Positions 26,662 to 37,252 of a stretch of 64,000 nucleotides of DNA are shown piece after piece; position 1 is the first letter of the stretch, and each line of letters starts with the position of its first letter. The DNA is from Nocardia sp. NBC_01327 (GTDB lineage: Bacteria; Actinomycetota; Actinomycetes; Mycobacteriales; Mycobacteriaceae). A program made the position numbers and the translations under genes. Location: assembly GCF_035958815.1 (NCBI RefSeq), contig NZ_CP108383.1:992001-1056000 (forward strand), read 5' to 3'. Under the pieces are notes generated by a model. That model was not told the DNA's origin. It worked only from the letters and a program-made list of their open reading frames with translations, and did not search any database.

Positions 26662-26667
26662 TTCGTA

Positions 26668-26685
26668 TGTTCGCTGTGGGCGTAG
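26668..26685. promoter_or_regulatory. Candidate ClgR box upstream of clpC
   Basis: TGTTCGCTGTGGGCGTAG fits the published actinobacterial ClgR motif WNNWCGCYNANRGCGWWS at all fixed positions except one (A at position 10 is T). About 8 bp further, GGAAA (26693-26697) is 19 nt from GTT (26717-26719), resembling SigH/SigR promoters. ClgR and SigH are known regulators of clpC in corynebacteria. Confidence 0.45.
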
Positions 26686-26779
26686 CCGAGATGGAAACGT
26701 TCCCGGCTACAGGCCCGTTATGAGGGAATGAGTCGTACTGTCGCCGGTTCGCAATAGGGTGGACGGACGACGTGCGTGA

Positions 26780-26807
26780 CCCCCGCCAACTAGAGTGGAG
26801 GCGGGGG
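26780..26807 (+). other. Hairpin in the clpC leader
   Basis: CCCCCGCC (26780-26787) pairs with GGCGGGGG (26800-26807); it lies downstream of a possible -10 TAGGGT (26755-26760) in the 246-bp region before clpC. Role unknown. Confidence 0.4.
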
Positions 26808-26907
26808 ATGCAACCCCAGGGCTTCATGGCAGGCTGGCGACCAGAAGGGCAGCACAGGGTCTGAAGCGCCGGATGCCGTAGCAAGCGGAGCAGGAAGTGA
26901 GGGAGCG

Positions 26908-29460
<2,553 letters not shown>

Positions 29461-29469
29461 TCACCACCC

Positions 29470-29506
29470 CGAAAGCCCCTCTCGTTGTCCGCGAGAGGGG
29501 CTTTCG
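29470..29506 (+). terminator. Terminator after clpC
   Basis: Perfect 15-bp stem (29470-29484 with 29492-29506), 7-nt loop. There is no U-tract; the stem includes its own CTTTCG end. Confidence 0.8.
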
Positions 29507-29603
29507 CGTGTCCGGGGTCCGATTACCCCGCGTGGCACCCAAATTGGGTGGCGCTCGGGTGCCCGAATAGTCGATCCTCGGAGCAGTCGAACGAAGGGAT
29601 CGC

Positions 29604-30398
29604 ATGCTTACCGACGATCAGGTGGAAACTTTCATCACCGACGGCTTCGTGAAAGTCGAGCGGGCTTTCCCGCGCGAGACAGCCACCCGCGCCCGCGAAA
29701 TCCTCTGGCGCGCCACCGGATGCGATCCGGACGACCCGGCCACCTGGACCCAGGCGGTAATCCGCCTGGCCGACCACGCGGAGGAGCCTTTCGCCCAGGC
29801 GGTCAATGCCCCGGCCCTTCTCGAAGCCTTCGACCAGCTGGTCGGTCCCGGCCGCTGGCTCCCGCGAAACAGTCTCGGCGGCTTCCCGATCCGCTTCCCG
29901 AGTCCCGAATCACCGGGTGACGACGGCTGGCATATCGATGCGAGCTTCCCCGGCGACGGCCCCGCGGACGACTACATCCAGTGGCGAATCAATGTGCGGT
30001 CCAAGGGTCGAGCCCTGCTGATGCTCTTCCTCTTCTCCGATATCGACGCCGAGGATGCCCCCACCCGGATTCGCGTGGGCTCGCATCTGCGTCTTCCGAA
30101 CGTTCTGGCTCCGTACGGCGAACCGGGCGTCAGCATGTCCGCGCCCGAGCTCATCGAGACCTACAACGCCACAGTCGATCTGCCCCAGGCGCTGGCCACG
30201 GGCCGAGCCGGCGACGTCTACCTCTGCCATCCGTTCCTCGTCCACGCCGCCCAGCCCCATCACGGCCGCAACCCCCGCTTCCTCGCCCAGCCGCCACTGC
30301 TGCTCCGCGAACCCTGCGTCCTCGATCGCCCGGACAATGCGTATTCGCCTGTGGAACAGGCTATTCGGCGCGGACTGGAGGTCGAGGCCGTCCGCTAG
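29604..30398 (+). CDS. Phytanoyl-CoA dioxygenase (PhyH) family protein
   Basis: 264 residues of the Fe(II)/2-oxoglutarate oxygenase superfamily. The facial-triad residues are visible as HxD in GWHIDASFP (about 112-114) and the distal His in CHPFLVHAAQ (about 214); an Arg in GRNPRFLAQ is placed to bind 2-oxoglutarate. The substrate is unknown. ATG 29604 follows GAACGAAGGGATCGC. It begins the accessory block inserted between clpC and mhuD relative to mycobacteria. Confidence 0.8.
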   Translation: MLTDDQVETFITDGFVKVERAFPRETATRAREILWRATGCDPDDPATWTQAVIRLADHAEEPFAQAVNAPALLEAFDQLVGPGRWLPRNSLGGFPIRFPSPESPGDDGWHIDASFPGDGPADDYIQWRINVRSKGRALLMLFLFSDIDAEDAPTRIRVGSHLRLPNVLAPYGEPGVSMSAPELIETYNATVDLPQALATGRAGDVYLCHPFLVHAAQPHHGRNPRFLAQPPLLLREPCVLDRPDNAYSPVEQAIRRGLEVEAVR

Positions 30399-30477
30399 CG
30401 GCGCGAAAATCGGAGGCGGGGCAGCGGGTTCGGGCGTACGGTGGGTGAGGTTCGCGAGAGTCGTTCCGGGGGTTCGT

Positions 30478-31137
30478 ATGACAAATTCTGATCTGACGCT
30501 TATTGCTGTGCTGCTTGATCGTTCGGGGTCGATGCAGTCGATCAAGACCGATACCGAGGGCGGGTTCGACGCCTATATCGAGCAGCAGCGGGAGGTGCCG
30601 AAGCGGATCGAGGTGACTCTCGCTCAGTTCGATACCGAATACGAGCTGGTGTACGCGAATCGTCCGCTGGCGCAGGTGCCGCCGCTGACGTTGCAGCCCC
30701 GGGGGATGACGGCGCTGTACGACGCGGTGGGGCGGTTGATCACCGATGTGGGGAGTGAGCTGGCAGCGCGGGCCGAGGCGGATCGGCCGGGGACGGTCAT
30801 TCTGGTGGTGCTCACCGACGGGCACGAGAACTCCAGCAAAGAGTGGTCGCATGCCGCGGTGAAGTCGCTGATCACCCAGCAGCAGGACACCTACAACTGG
30901 AACTTCCTGTTCCTCGGCGCGAATATCGACGCCGTGGCCATCGGCACCGAAATGGGTTTCTCGGCCCGCCGGTCGATCACGTATGCCGCCGCTCCGCAGG
31001 GTGTCTCCGGTGTGTTCCGCGCGGCCTCGGCCTATTCGGCCCGGCTGCAGGCGCCGCCGCCCGCCCCCGGTGCACCGGCTCAGCAGGATGCCGGTTTCAC
31101 CGATGACGAGCGTTCCCAGTCGAATCCGGGTCGCTGA
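30478..31137 (+). CDS. VWA domain protein
   Basis: 219 residues, soluble. The von Willebrand A fold has a complete MIDAS: DRSGS near residue 14, a Thr in RGMTALYDAV, and Asp in VLTDGHENSS. The C-terminal ~40 residues are Pro/Ala-rich and disordered. Such stand-alone VWA proteins commonly act in stress- or TerD-linked modules; a TerD protein lies 27 kb away and no direct link is seen. ATG 30478 with a weak G-rich RBS. It converges on the response regulator. Confidence 0.8.
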   Translation: MTNSDLTLIAVLLDRSGSMQSIKTDTEGGFDAYIEQQREVPKRIEVTLAQFDTEYELVYANRPLAQVPPLTLQPRGMTALYDAVGRLITDVGSELAARAEADRPGTVILVVLTDGHENSSKEWSHAAVKSLITQQQDTYNWNFLFLGANIDAVAIGTEMGFSARRSITYAAAPQGVSGVFRAASAYSARLQAPPPAPGAPAQQDAGFTDDERSQSNPGR

Positions 31138-31175
31138 AAAGCTCGAGATTGTTTACCGCCCTTGGCAGGTTGACG

Positions 31176-31835
31176 CTATTGCCAGCCGGGGCGGACCAGG
31201 CCCGATTCGTACGCCAGCACCACCAGCTGCGTCCGGTCGCGGGCGCCGAGTTTGAGCAGGATGCGGCTGACATGGGTGCGCGCGGTGGCGGGGCTCATGA
31301 AGAGGCGCTGGGCGATTTCGGCATTGGTGAGGCCCTCGGCTACGAGGGCCATCACCTCGCGTTCGCGGTCGGTGAGTTCGGTGAGGGTGGCGGGGGCGGG
31401 TTTGGCGTGCGAGGCGAATTCGGCCACGAGCCGGCGGGTGACGCTGGGGGAGAGCAGGGCATCGCCCCCGGCCACCACGCGAACAGCCTTCACCAGATCG
31501 GCGGGTTCGGTGTGCTTCACCAGGAATCCGGTGGCCCCGGCGCGCATGGCCTCGAAGACGTACTCGTCGAGCTCGAAGGTGGTCAGCACCACCACCCGCA
31601 CCTCGGAAAGTTCGGCGGCAGCGGCGATTTCGCGGGTGGCGGCCAGCCCGTCCAGCACCGGCATGCGAATATCCATGAGCACCACATCCGGGGTGAGTTC
31701 CCGTGCCAGCCGCACCGCCTCTTCGCCGTCGGCGGCCTCGCCGACAACCTCGATATCGTCCTGCGCGTCCAGCAGTGCCGCGAATCCGGCGCGCACCAGC
31801 GCCTGATCATCGGCGATGACCACCCGAATACTCAC
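31176..31835 (-). CDS. NarL/FixJ-type response regulator
   Basis: 219 residues. The receiver domain (about 1-118) has the acidic pocket DD at 9-10, phosphoacceptor Asp in VLMDIRMPVLDG, Thr in VLTTFE and Lys in LVKHTEP. The C-terminal LuxR-type HTH (about 150-215) has LTDREREVMALVAEGLTNAEIA. GTG 31835 is chosen because AGGAGG lies 4-9 nt upstream. It forms a two-component pair with the adjacent histidine kinase, 43 bp upstream, and probably regulates the divergent ABC exporter. Confidence 0.92.
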   Translation of the reverse strand: MSIRVVIADDQALVRAGFAALLDAQDDIEVVGEAADGEEAVRLARELTPDVVLMDIRMPVLDGLAATREIAAAAELSEVRVVVLTTFELDEYVFEAMRAGATGFLVKHTEPADLVKAVRVVAGGDALLSPSVTRRLVAEFASHAKPAPATLTELTDREREVMALVAEGLTNAEIAQRLFMSPATARTHVSRILLKLGARDRTQLVVLAYESGLVRPGWQ

Positions 31836-31878
31836 GAAACCTCCTGTCGGGCTGCGGCTTCGCAGCATCGGGGCGAGC

Positions 31879-33096
31879 CTAGGCGGCCGGTTCGGGGCGG
31901 GCCAGGTGGATGGGCAGGCGGGCTTCGACCCGGAAGCCGCCGCCGACCTTCGGTTCGGCCAGCAGTCGCCCGCCCAGCGCGTTCGCCCGTTCGGTCATGC
32001 CGATAATGCCGTGCCCGCCGCCGGATACCCCGGCGGCCGCGCGCTCCGGCCGGGTGTTCTCGACGCACAGTTGCAGCCGGTCGACCGAATACCGTACCGA
32101 GACAAGCACACTCGCACCGGGTGCGTGCCGCACCACATTGGTGAGCGATTCCTGCACGATGCGCGCGGCCGCGACGTCCACCACCGAGGGCAGGCGTTTC
32201 ACCGGCCCGGTCACAATGGTGCGCACCTGCAGCCCGGCGGCGCGGGCGGGCCGGGTGAGCCCGTCGAGATCGCTGATGCCGATGGTCGGCGTGATGGGTG
32301 CGGCCACACTGCTGGTCCCGGACCGGATGGAGCGCAGCAGGGCGTGCACCTCGCCGAGCGCCTCCTTGCTGGCGGTCTTGATGGCGGCCAGCGCGCTCGC
32401 GGCCTGTTCGGGCCGCCGGTCGATGAGTTCCAGCGCCACCGAGGACTGCACATTGATGAGCGAGAGGCTGTGTGCGAGCACATCGTGCAGTTCGCGCGCG
32501 ATGGTGAGCCGTTCCTCGCTGGCGCGCTGTTCGCGTTCGGCCTGTTCCCGCGCGCGTTCGGCGGCCTCGCGCTCGTGCTGTGCGTGTTCGCCGCGCTCGA
32601 CCTCCGCCTCGCGCTGCTTTCGCGCCAGCACGGCCGCGTGCCGCTGCCGGATGCCCTCGGCAATGGCGGCGAGCACGATCAGCCAGGCGAGCAGTCCGAA
32701 TTCCTGCCAGGCATTGGTGGTGTAACCGCGCCATTCGGGCACCGGCCACACCATCAGCAGATATCCGAGGGGAACGAAAGAATAGGTGTACCAGCGTGAT
32801 CCGATAATGCCCGCGGTGAGGAAGGAAATCACCAGCGAGAAGAAGACCGGTCCGTATCCGTAGCCGATGAGCAGGTAGGCGGCGGTGATCGCCAGCGTTC
32901 CGTAGAACACCGGATACGGATACCGTCGTCGCAGCGCCAGCAGCAGCGGTCCACCGGCCAGCAGTGCATATCCGAGCAGGTCGAGCTGTCGCAGCTGTGG
33001 TTGGTGGGCGTTGGCGAGCGTGCCCGCGCCGAGCTGTATCGCGGCCACCACCAGTGCGAGCAGCACATCCCACCACCGTGCCGCACGAATCTCCAT
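31879..33096 (-). CDS. Sensor histidine kinase (HisKA_3 type)
   Basis: 405 residues. The N-terminal region has about five hydrophobic segments (residues 8 to about 150), then a charged coiled coil rich in E/R/A (about 165-205). The HisKA_3 dimerisation motif RELHDVLAHSLSLINVQ holds the phosphoacceptor His (about 214). The HATPase_c domain follows, with QESLTNVVRHAPGA (N box) and GGGHGIIGMTERA (G box). ATG 33096 begins MEIRAARW; an in-frame start further upstream lacks an RBS. It phosphorylates the adjacent NarL-type regulator. Confidence 0.92.
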   Translation of the reverse strand: MEIRAARWWDVLLALVVAAIQLGAGTLANAHQPQLRQLDLLGYALLAGGPLLLALRRRYPYPVFYGTLAITAAYLLIGYGYGPVFFSLVISFLTAGIIGSRWYTYSFVPLGYLLMVWPVPEWRGYTTNAWQEFGLLAWLIVLAAIAEGIRQRHAAVLARKQREAEVERGEHAQHEREAAERAREQAEREQRASEERLTIARELHDVLAHSLSLINVQSSVALELIDRRPEQAASALAAIKTASKEALGEVHALLRSIRSGTSSVAAPITPTIGISDLDGLTRPARAAGLQVRTIVTGPVKRLPSVVDVAAARIVQESLTNVVRHAPGASVLVSVRYSVDRLQLCVENTRPERAAAGVSGGGHGIIGMTERANALGGRLLAEPKVGGGFRVEARLPIHLARPEPAA

Positions 33097-33221
33097 AGCT
33101 GAACGGTAGCGCCGTACACGCCTTCGCGGCACTGTCTCGGGGGTAAATACGTCGAGATACGTATGCCGGATCGCGCTGTGCGGCGGATGTTTCCCCGCAG
33201 GTGGCGGCGGATTCTCGAAGT

Positions 33222-34118
33222 ATGAACGAAGCGATCGTCGAGACCGACCGGTTGACCAAACGCTACGGCCCGCACACCGCCGTGGATGCCGTGAGCATGA
33301 CTGTCCGCCGTGGTGAGATCTACGGCTTCCTCGGCCCGAACGGTGCGGGCAAAACCACCACGCTGCGCATGCTGGTGGGCCTCATCCGGCCCTCCGGCGG
33401 CACCGCCGCGGTACTCGGCGCGCGCCCCGGCGATCCCGAAACCCTGCGCCGCATAGGCGTTCTCATCGAGGGCCCCGGTTTCTACCCGTACCTGTCCGGT
33501 CGCGACAACCTGCGCGTGCTGGCCGAGTACCGCGGCGCCGCTCGCGGCGAGGTCGAGCAGGTGCTGGCCCGGGTCGGCCTGGCCGACCGCGGCAAGGACA
33601 GATTCCGCACCTACTCGCTCGGCATGAAGCAGCGACTCGGTGTCGGCGCGGCCCTGCTCGGCCATCCTGACCTGCTGATTCTCGATGAACCCACGAACGG
33701 TCTGGATCCCGCCGGCATGGCGGAGATGCGGGAACTCATTATCGGACTCGCCGCCGACGGGCACACCGTCGTGCTGTCCAGTCACCTGCTCAGTGAAGTG
33801 CAGGAGATCTGTGATCGTGTCGGCGTGATCTCCGGCGGCCGCCTGCTGGCCGAGTCCACGGTGCGCGAATTACGCGGCGCGGCATCGCTTTTCCTGCGTG
33901 CCGAGCCTCTCGAACTGGCCTTCCCCGCGGTGTGCGGGGTGGTCGGCGATCGGTCCGCACTGCTGACCGCCACCGGCATCAGAGTGGATGCCGGTGTGGC
34001 AATGGCGCCGGCGGTGGCACGTGCGGTGATCGGCGCGGGCGCGGATCTACTGGAACTGCGCAGCGACGAAAAGTCTTTGGAAGAAGTGTTTTTCGAGATG
34101 ACGGAGACGGCGAAATGA
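33222..34118 (+). CDS. ABC transporter ATP-binding protein
   Basis: 298 residues of the drug/bacteriocin-exporter type. Walker A is in GPNGAGKTTT (about 42-49), the signature is YSLGMKQRLG and Walker B is LLILDEPTNGLDP, followed by a D-loop and HLLSE. The C-terminal ~70 residues form the usual extension of these ATPases. ATG 33222 starts at MNEAIVETDRL; GTG 33201 is the alternative. It is divergent from the two-component system and overlaps the permease gene (ATGA). Confidence 0.9.
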   Translation: MNEAIVETDRLTKRYGPHTAVDAVSMTVRRGEIYGFLGPNGAGKTTTLRMLVGLIRPSGGTAAVLGARPGDPETLRRIGVLIEGPGFYPYLSGRDNLRVLAEYRGAARGEVEQVLARVGLADRGKDRFRTYSLGMKQRLGVGAALLGHPDLLILDEPTNGLDPAGMAEMRELIIGLAADGHTVVLSSHLLSEVQEICDRVGVISGGRLLAESTVRELRGAASLFLRAEPLELAFPAVCGVVGDRSALLTATGIRVDAGVAMAPAVARAVIGAGADLLELRSDEKSLEEVFFEMTETAK

Positions 34119-34963
34119 CCGACCTGCTGGCAAGCACCCGGGCCGAAATACTGCGACTGCGCAAGTGGCCCGCCTTCTGGATCGTGCTCGGCACCTGGAT
34201 CCTGCTGAACCTGACCTTCGCCTACCTGTTCAACTATCTGGCCTACAGCTCCGGCACCAGCACCCGGATGTCGAACGGTCAGCCCCGCGACGTACTGCTG
34301 CAGCAGATGCTCCCGGCCGCGGTGCCGGAGGTCTTCACCCAGGGCATGGCCATGTTCGGCGGCGCGCTCATGCTGGTGCTCGGCGCGCTGGCGGTCGGCA
34401 GCGGTTACGGCTGGGGCACCTGGAAAACCGTTCTGAGCCAAGGCCCTTCGCGGTCGGCGGCGGTAGGCGGCGTCATGCTGAGCCTGGCGGCGACGGTGCT
34501 CACGCTGGTGCTGGTCGCCTTCGTCGTGGATACCGGAGTCGCGGCGCTCATCGCCTCCACGCAGGGGCAGTCCCTGGCACTGCCTTCGGCGGGCCGGATT
34601 CTGCTCGGAATCGTCTCGGGCACAGCCATTCTGGGCATGTGGACACTGGCGGGCGCGCTGATCGGCGCGATCGCTCGCGGCCCGGCCCTGGCTGTCGGCC
34701 TCGGCCTGGTGTGGGTGCTGGTGGTGGAGAATCTGCTGCGCGGCGTAGCCGGAATCTTCACTCCCATCAGGGCTCTCACCGATCACCTGCCCGGTACGGC
34801 CGCCGGATCTCTCGCCGGTTCGCTGCGCACGACCACCGGTCCGGCCACCCCGGGCGTACTGGACATCCTCACCCGAGACCAGTCCCTGCTGATCCTCGCC
34901 GCCTATATCGCCCTCTTCGTGGCGGGCACGGTGTGGCTGATCCACCGCCGGGACATGGTCTGA
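34115..34963 (+). CDS. ABC transporter permease
   Basis: 282 residues with six hydrophobic segments, in the ABC-2 class (about 20-42, 80-105, 115-145, 165-190, 195-220, 250-275). GYGWGTWKTVLSQGPSR is the coupling-type motif of this group. Its ATG overlaps the stop of the ATPase gene. Together with the neighbouring kinase and regulator it makes a self-contained exporter module, as in many antibiotic- or lipid-stress systems; the substrate is unknown. Confidence 0.88.
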   Translation: MTDLLASTRAEILRLRKWPAFWIVLGTWILLNLTFAYLFNYLAYSSGTSTRMSNGQPRDVLLQQMLPAAVPEVFTQGMAMFGGALMLVLGALAVGSGYGWGTWKTVLSQGPSRSAAVGGVMLSLAATVLTLVLVAFVVDTGVAALIASTQGQSLALPSAGRILLGIVSGTAILGMWTLAGALIGAIARGPALAVGLGLVWVLVVENLLRGVAGIFTPIRALTDHLPGTAAGSLAGSLRTTTGPATPGVLDILTRDQSLLILAAYIALFVAGTVWLIHRRDMV

Positions 34964-34988
34964 GCGTCGCGCGGTATCGTGCTCCGCC

Positions 34989-35438
34989 ATGGACGTTGCG
35001 CCGATCCGGCCTCCCGATCTCTCCACGCGGCCGTTCTTCCTGACTGTCGAACGGATCATGGCGGCCTCGCCGGACGAGCTCTACCGCATGTGCACCCGCC
35101 AACTCGGACTGTGGTTCGCCGATCCGGGGTCGGTGCTCATGCGGGAGCCCGCGGTGAACGAGACCTTCTTCTTCACCGCGGGTGGCGGGCACCCGCACTA
35201 CGGACGTTTTCTCCGGCTGCTGCCCGATCGCCTGATGGAGATCACCTGGGTGACCGGTGCGGGTGGCACCGAGGGCGCGGAAACCGTGCTCACGATTGAA
35301 TTCTCACCCCACGGTGCGGGCACCGCCGTACTGCTCAGCCACGCCGGATTCCCCGATGCCGAGTCCCGGGACCGCCACGAACAGTCCTGGCCGGCCGTGC
35401 TCGCGCAACTCGACCAGCGCGCCGCCGCGGCGGTCTGA
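34989..35438 (+). CDS. SRPBCC (AHSA1-like) domain protein
   Basis: 149 residues. The pattern of a short helix, MAASPDELYRM, then strands RLLPDRLMEITWV and GGTEGAETVLTIEF, then LSHAGFPDAESRDRHEQSW and a long C-terminal helix, is that of the START/SRPBCC fold of the activator of Hsp90 ATPase homologue group. The ligand is unknown. It begins 25 bp after the permease stop and may be co-transcribed. Confidence 0.75.
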   Translation: MDVAPIRPPDLSTRPFFLTVERIMAASPDELYRMCTRQLGLWFADPGSVLMREPAVNETFFFTAGGGHPHYGRFLRLLPDRLMEITWVTGAGGTEGAETVLTIEFSPHGAGTAVLLSHAGFPDAESRDRHEQSWPAVLAQLDQRAAAAV

Positions 35439-35461
35439 GCGGAGTACGTTCGACGCGTCGA

Positions 35462-35493
35462 GCTTTCGGGGGTTCGGGGGCGAAGCCCCTGAG
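35462..35493. repeat. GGGG-CGAA-GCCCC type intergenic repeat, copy 2
   Basis: CTTTCGGGGGTTCGGGGGCG continuing AAGCCCCTGAG is nearly the same as 9178-9209, in the same orientation. It includes the hairpin GGGGC-GAA-GCCCC and may act as a terminator between the SRPBCC and OsmC genes. Confidence 0.55.
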
Positions 35494-35534
35494 AGCCCCG
35501 AGAGTTGGTCAACCCATTCATCGAAAGGACAGTG

Positions 35535-35978
35535 ATGCCTACACGTACCGCGCGCACCGCTTGGACCGGCGGGCTGCAGGACGGCTCCGGACAGGTCGAG
35601 CTGGTGAGCTCCGGCGTCGGCAAGTACGACGTCTCCTTCCCGAAGCGCGCCGCCGACAATGCCGACGGCACCACCAGCCCCGAAGAGCTGATCGCCGCCG
35701 CGCACTCCTCCTGCTACGCCATGGCGCTCTCGGGTCAGGTCGGCGCGGCCGGCGGCACGGTGGAGAGCCTGGACGTCACCGCCGACGTCACCCTGAGCCC
35801 GGACCCGGCCGGTGGTTTTCGTATCTCCAAGATCAAGCTGACCGTGGTCGGCCGCGCCTCGGGCATCGATGAGGCAGGCTTCCTCGAGGCCGCCGCGGGC
35901 GCGAAGGCGGGCTGCCCGATCTCCAAGGCGCTCGCGGGCGTCGACGATATCGAACTGGACGCGACCTTCGAGTCCTGA
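35535..35978 (+). CDS. OsmC/Ohr family peroxidase
   Basis: 147 residues. The two redox Cys residues are in AHSSCYAMALSG (about 57) and AKAGCPISKAL (about 121), the spacing of OsmC-type thiol peroxidases that reduce organic hydroperoxides. The motif TSPEELIAAAH is also characteristic. ATG 35535 is preceded by AAAGGA at 35524-35529. It is separated from upstream genes by a repeat and so is probably a separate unit. Confidence 0.9.
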   Translation: MPTRTARTAWTGGLQDGSGQVELVSSGVGKYDVSFPKRAADNADGTTSPEELIAAAHSSCYAMALSGQVGAAGGTVESLDVTADVTLSPDPAGGFRISKIKLTVVGRASGIDEAGFLEAAAGAKAGCPISKALAGVDDIELDATFES

Positions 35979-36076
35979 TCTCGGGCACAGTTTTTCGATT
36001 CACTGCGACAGGCAGTGCCGGTGACGCATCGGCACTGCCTGTTCCGTACGTTCGTGAAGTAGTGCGACCCGGTTGA

Positions 36077-36388
36077 TCAGGCCTTGCTCTGCACATCGAG
36101 GACGACCTCGAACTCGAGCAGCGAGGCGCCGGTCGAGACCGGCTGCCGGTTCTCGCCGCCCGCGTGCGCGGTGCGGGCCGGGCCGTCGCGCCAGGCCTCG
36201 AAGGAGTCGTTGGAATCCCAATGGGTGACAACGAAGTAGCGGTTGTCGCCGGAGACCGGGCGGAGCAGCTGGAAGCCGAGGAACCCGGGGGAGTTCTCGA
36301 CCGCGTGCGCGCGTTGGGCGAAACGCTTCTCCAGTTCGGAGCCCGCGCCCTCGGGAACCTCGATTGCATTGATCTTGACGACTGCCAT
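36077..36388 (-). CDS. mhuD: Heme-degrading monooxygenase MhuD
   Basis: 103 residues, ferredoxin-like fold of the antibiotic biosynthesis monooxygenase family. The sequence is very close to the mycobacterial MhuD (start MAVVKINAIEVPEGAG). The residues known to be essential, Asn7, Trp66 and His75 (heme ligand), are all present. MhuD opens heme in the cytosol to give mycobilin and releases iron without CO. TACATT (36401 down to 36396) lies 7 nt before the start, so the transcript may be leaderless. It is divergent from an alpha/beta hydrolase as in M. tuberculosis (Rv3592/Rv3591c). Confidence 0.93.
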   Translation of the reverse strand: MAVVKINAIEVPEGAGSELEKRFAQRAHAVENSPGFLGFQLLRPVSGDNRYFVVTHWDSNDSFEAWRDGPARTAHAGGENRQPVSTGASLLEFEVVLDVQSKA

Positions 36389-36430
36389 GCGCCCGAATGT
36401 ACTACGCGAAACGGACGTATCGTCGAAGCG
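36389..36430. promoter_or_regulatory. 42-bp divergent promoter of mhuD and the hydrolase
   Basis: On the minus strand TACATT ends 7 nt before the mhuD ATG. On the plus strand TATCGT (36418-36423) ends 7 nt before the hydrolase ATG. Both genes are predicted to be leaderless from a very short shared region. No iron box is evident in it. Confidence 0.5.
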
Positions 36431-37174
36431 ATGTTTACTGACGAAGGTGGCACAGGCGTACCGATCCTGCTGCTGCACGGGCTGATGGGCAGCGCTCGCA
36501 CCTGGCGAGGTCAGCTGGAGTGGCTGCGCGAGTTCGGGCATGTCTACACCTTCGACGCGGCCGGGCACGGCCGCCCCGCACCGGCGGAACCGACCACCGA
36601 GGCATTTGTCGCGGACCTCGCGGCGGCCACCGCGCGGATCGCCGAACCCATGGTGGTGATCGGGCATTCGATGGGCGGACTGCACGCGTGGATGTTCGCC
36701 GCCGCGCATCCGGACCGGGTGCGCGCCCTCGTGGTCGAGGATATGGCCCCGGATTTCCGAGGCCGCACCGCCGAACACTGGGCCGCGGTGATCGGGGCCT
36801 GGCCGCAGCCGTTCCCGAATGATGCTGCGGTACTGGAGTTCTTCGGCCCGGTGGCGGGCCGCTACTTCCTCGACTCGTTCACCCGCGGCCCGGACGGCTA
36901 TCGCCTGCACGGGGAGGTGGCCACCTTCCGCGCTATCTCGGAGGAGTGGGGCACCCGGGATTTCTGGACCCAGTGGACGTCGATCACCGCCCCGGCCCTG
37001 CTGATCGAGGGTGAATACACCATCACCCCGCCCGGTCAGATGCGGCAGATGGCCGAGCTGCATCCCGATGCCCGGCATGTCGTGATCGCTCGGGCCGGCC
37101 ACCTCGTGCACGACGATCAACCTGCCGCCTACCGGGCCGAAGTCGAGGATTTCCTGCGCCGGACCCTTGTTTGA
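36431..37174 (+). CDS. Alpha/beta hydrolase
   Basis: 247 residues. The oxyanion loop LLLHGLMGSARTW, nucleophile elbow IGHSMGGLHAW (Ser about 80), an acid near LIEGEYT and the catalytic His in ARAGHLVHDD fit the fold. It has no signal peptide. The position divergent from mhuD matches mycobacterial Rv3591c, an uncharacterised hydrolase. Function is not known; the conserved linkage may reflect shared regulation rather than heme use. Confidence 0.85.
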   Translation: MFTDEGGTGVPILLLHGLMGSARTWRGQLEWLREFGHVYTFDAAGHGRPAPAEPTTEAFVADLAAATARIAEPMVVIGHSMGGLHAWMFAAAHPDRVRALVVEDMAPDFRGRTAEHWAAVIGAWPQPFPNDAAVLEFFGPVAGRYFLDSFTRGPDGYRLHGEVATFRAISEEWGTRDFWTQWTSITAPALLIEGEYTITPPGQMRQMAELHPDARHVVIARAGHLVHDDQPAAYRAEVEDFLRRTLV

Positions 37175-37252
37175 TGGCGGGTGCCTTCAGTCTCGGAACC
37201 GGCGCATCGTATGCTCGGCACGCACGCAACCCGGAATGAATGGTGACCAACG

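Noticed and set aside
36389..36430. An iron (IdeR) box in the mhuD promoter.
   Set aside because: The 42 bp contain no TTAGG..CCTAA-like pattern; control by iron could not be supported from sequence.
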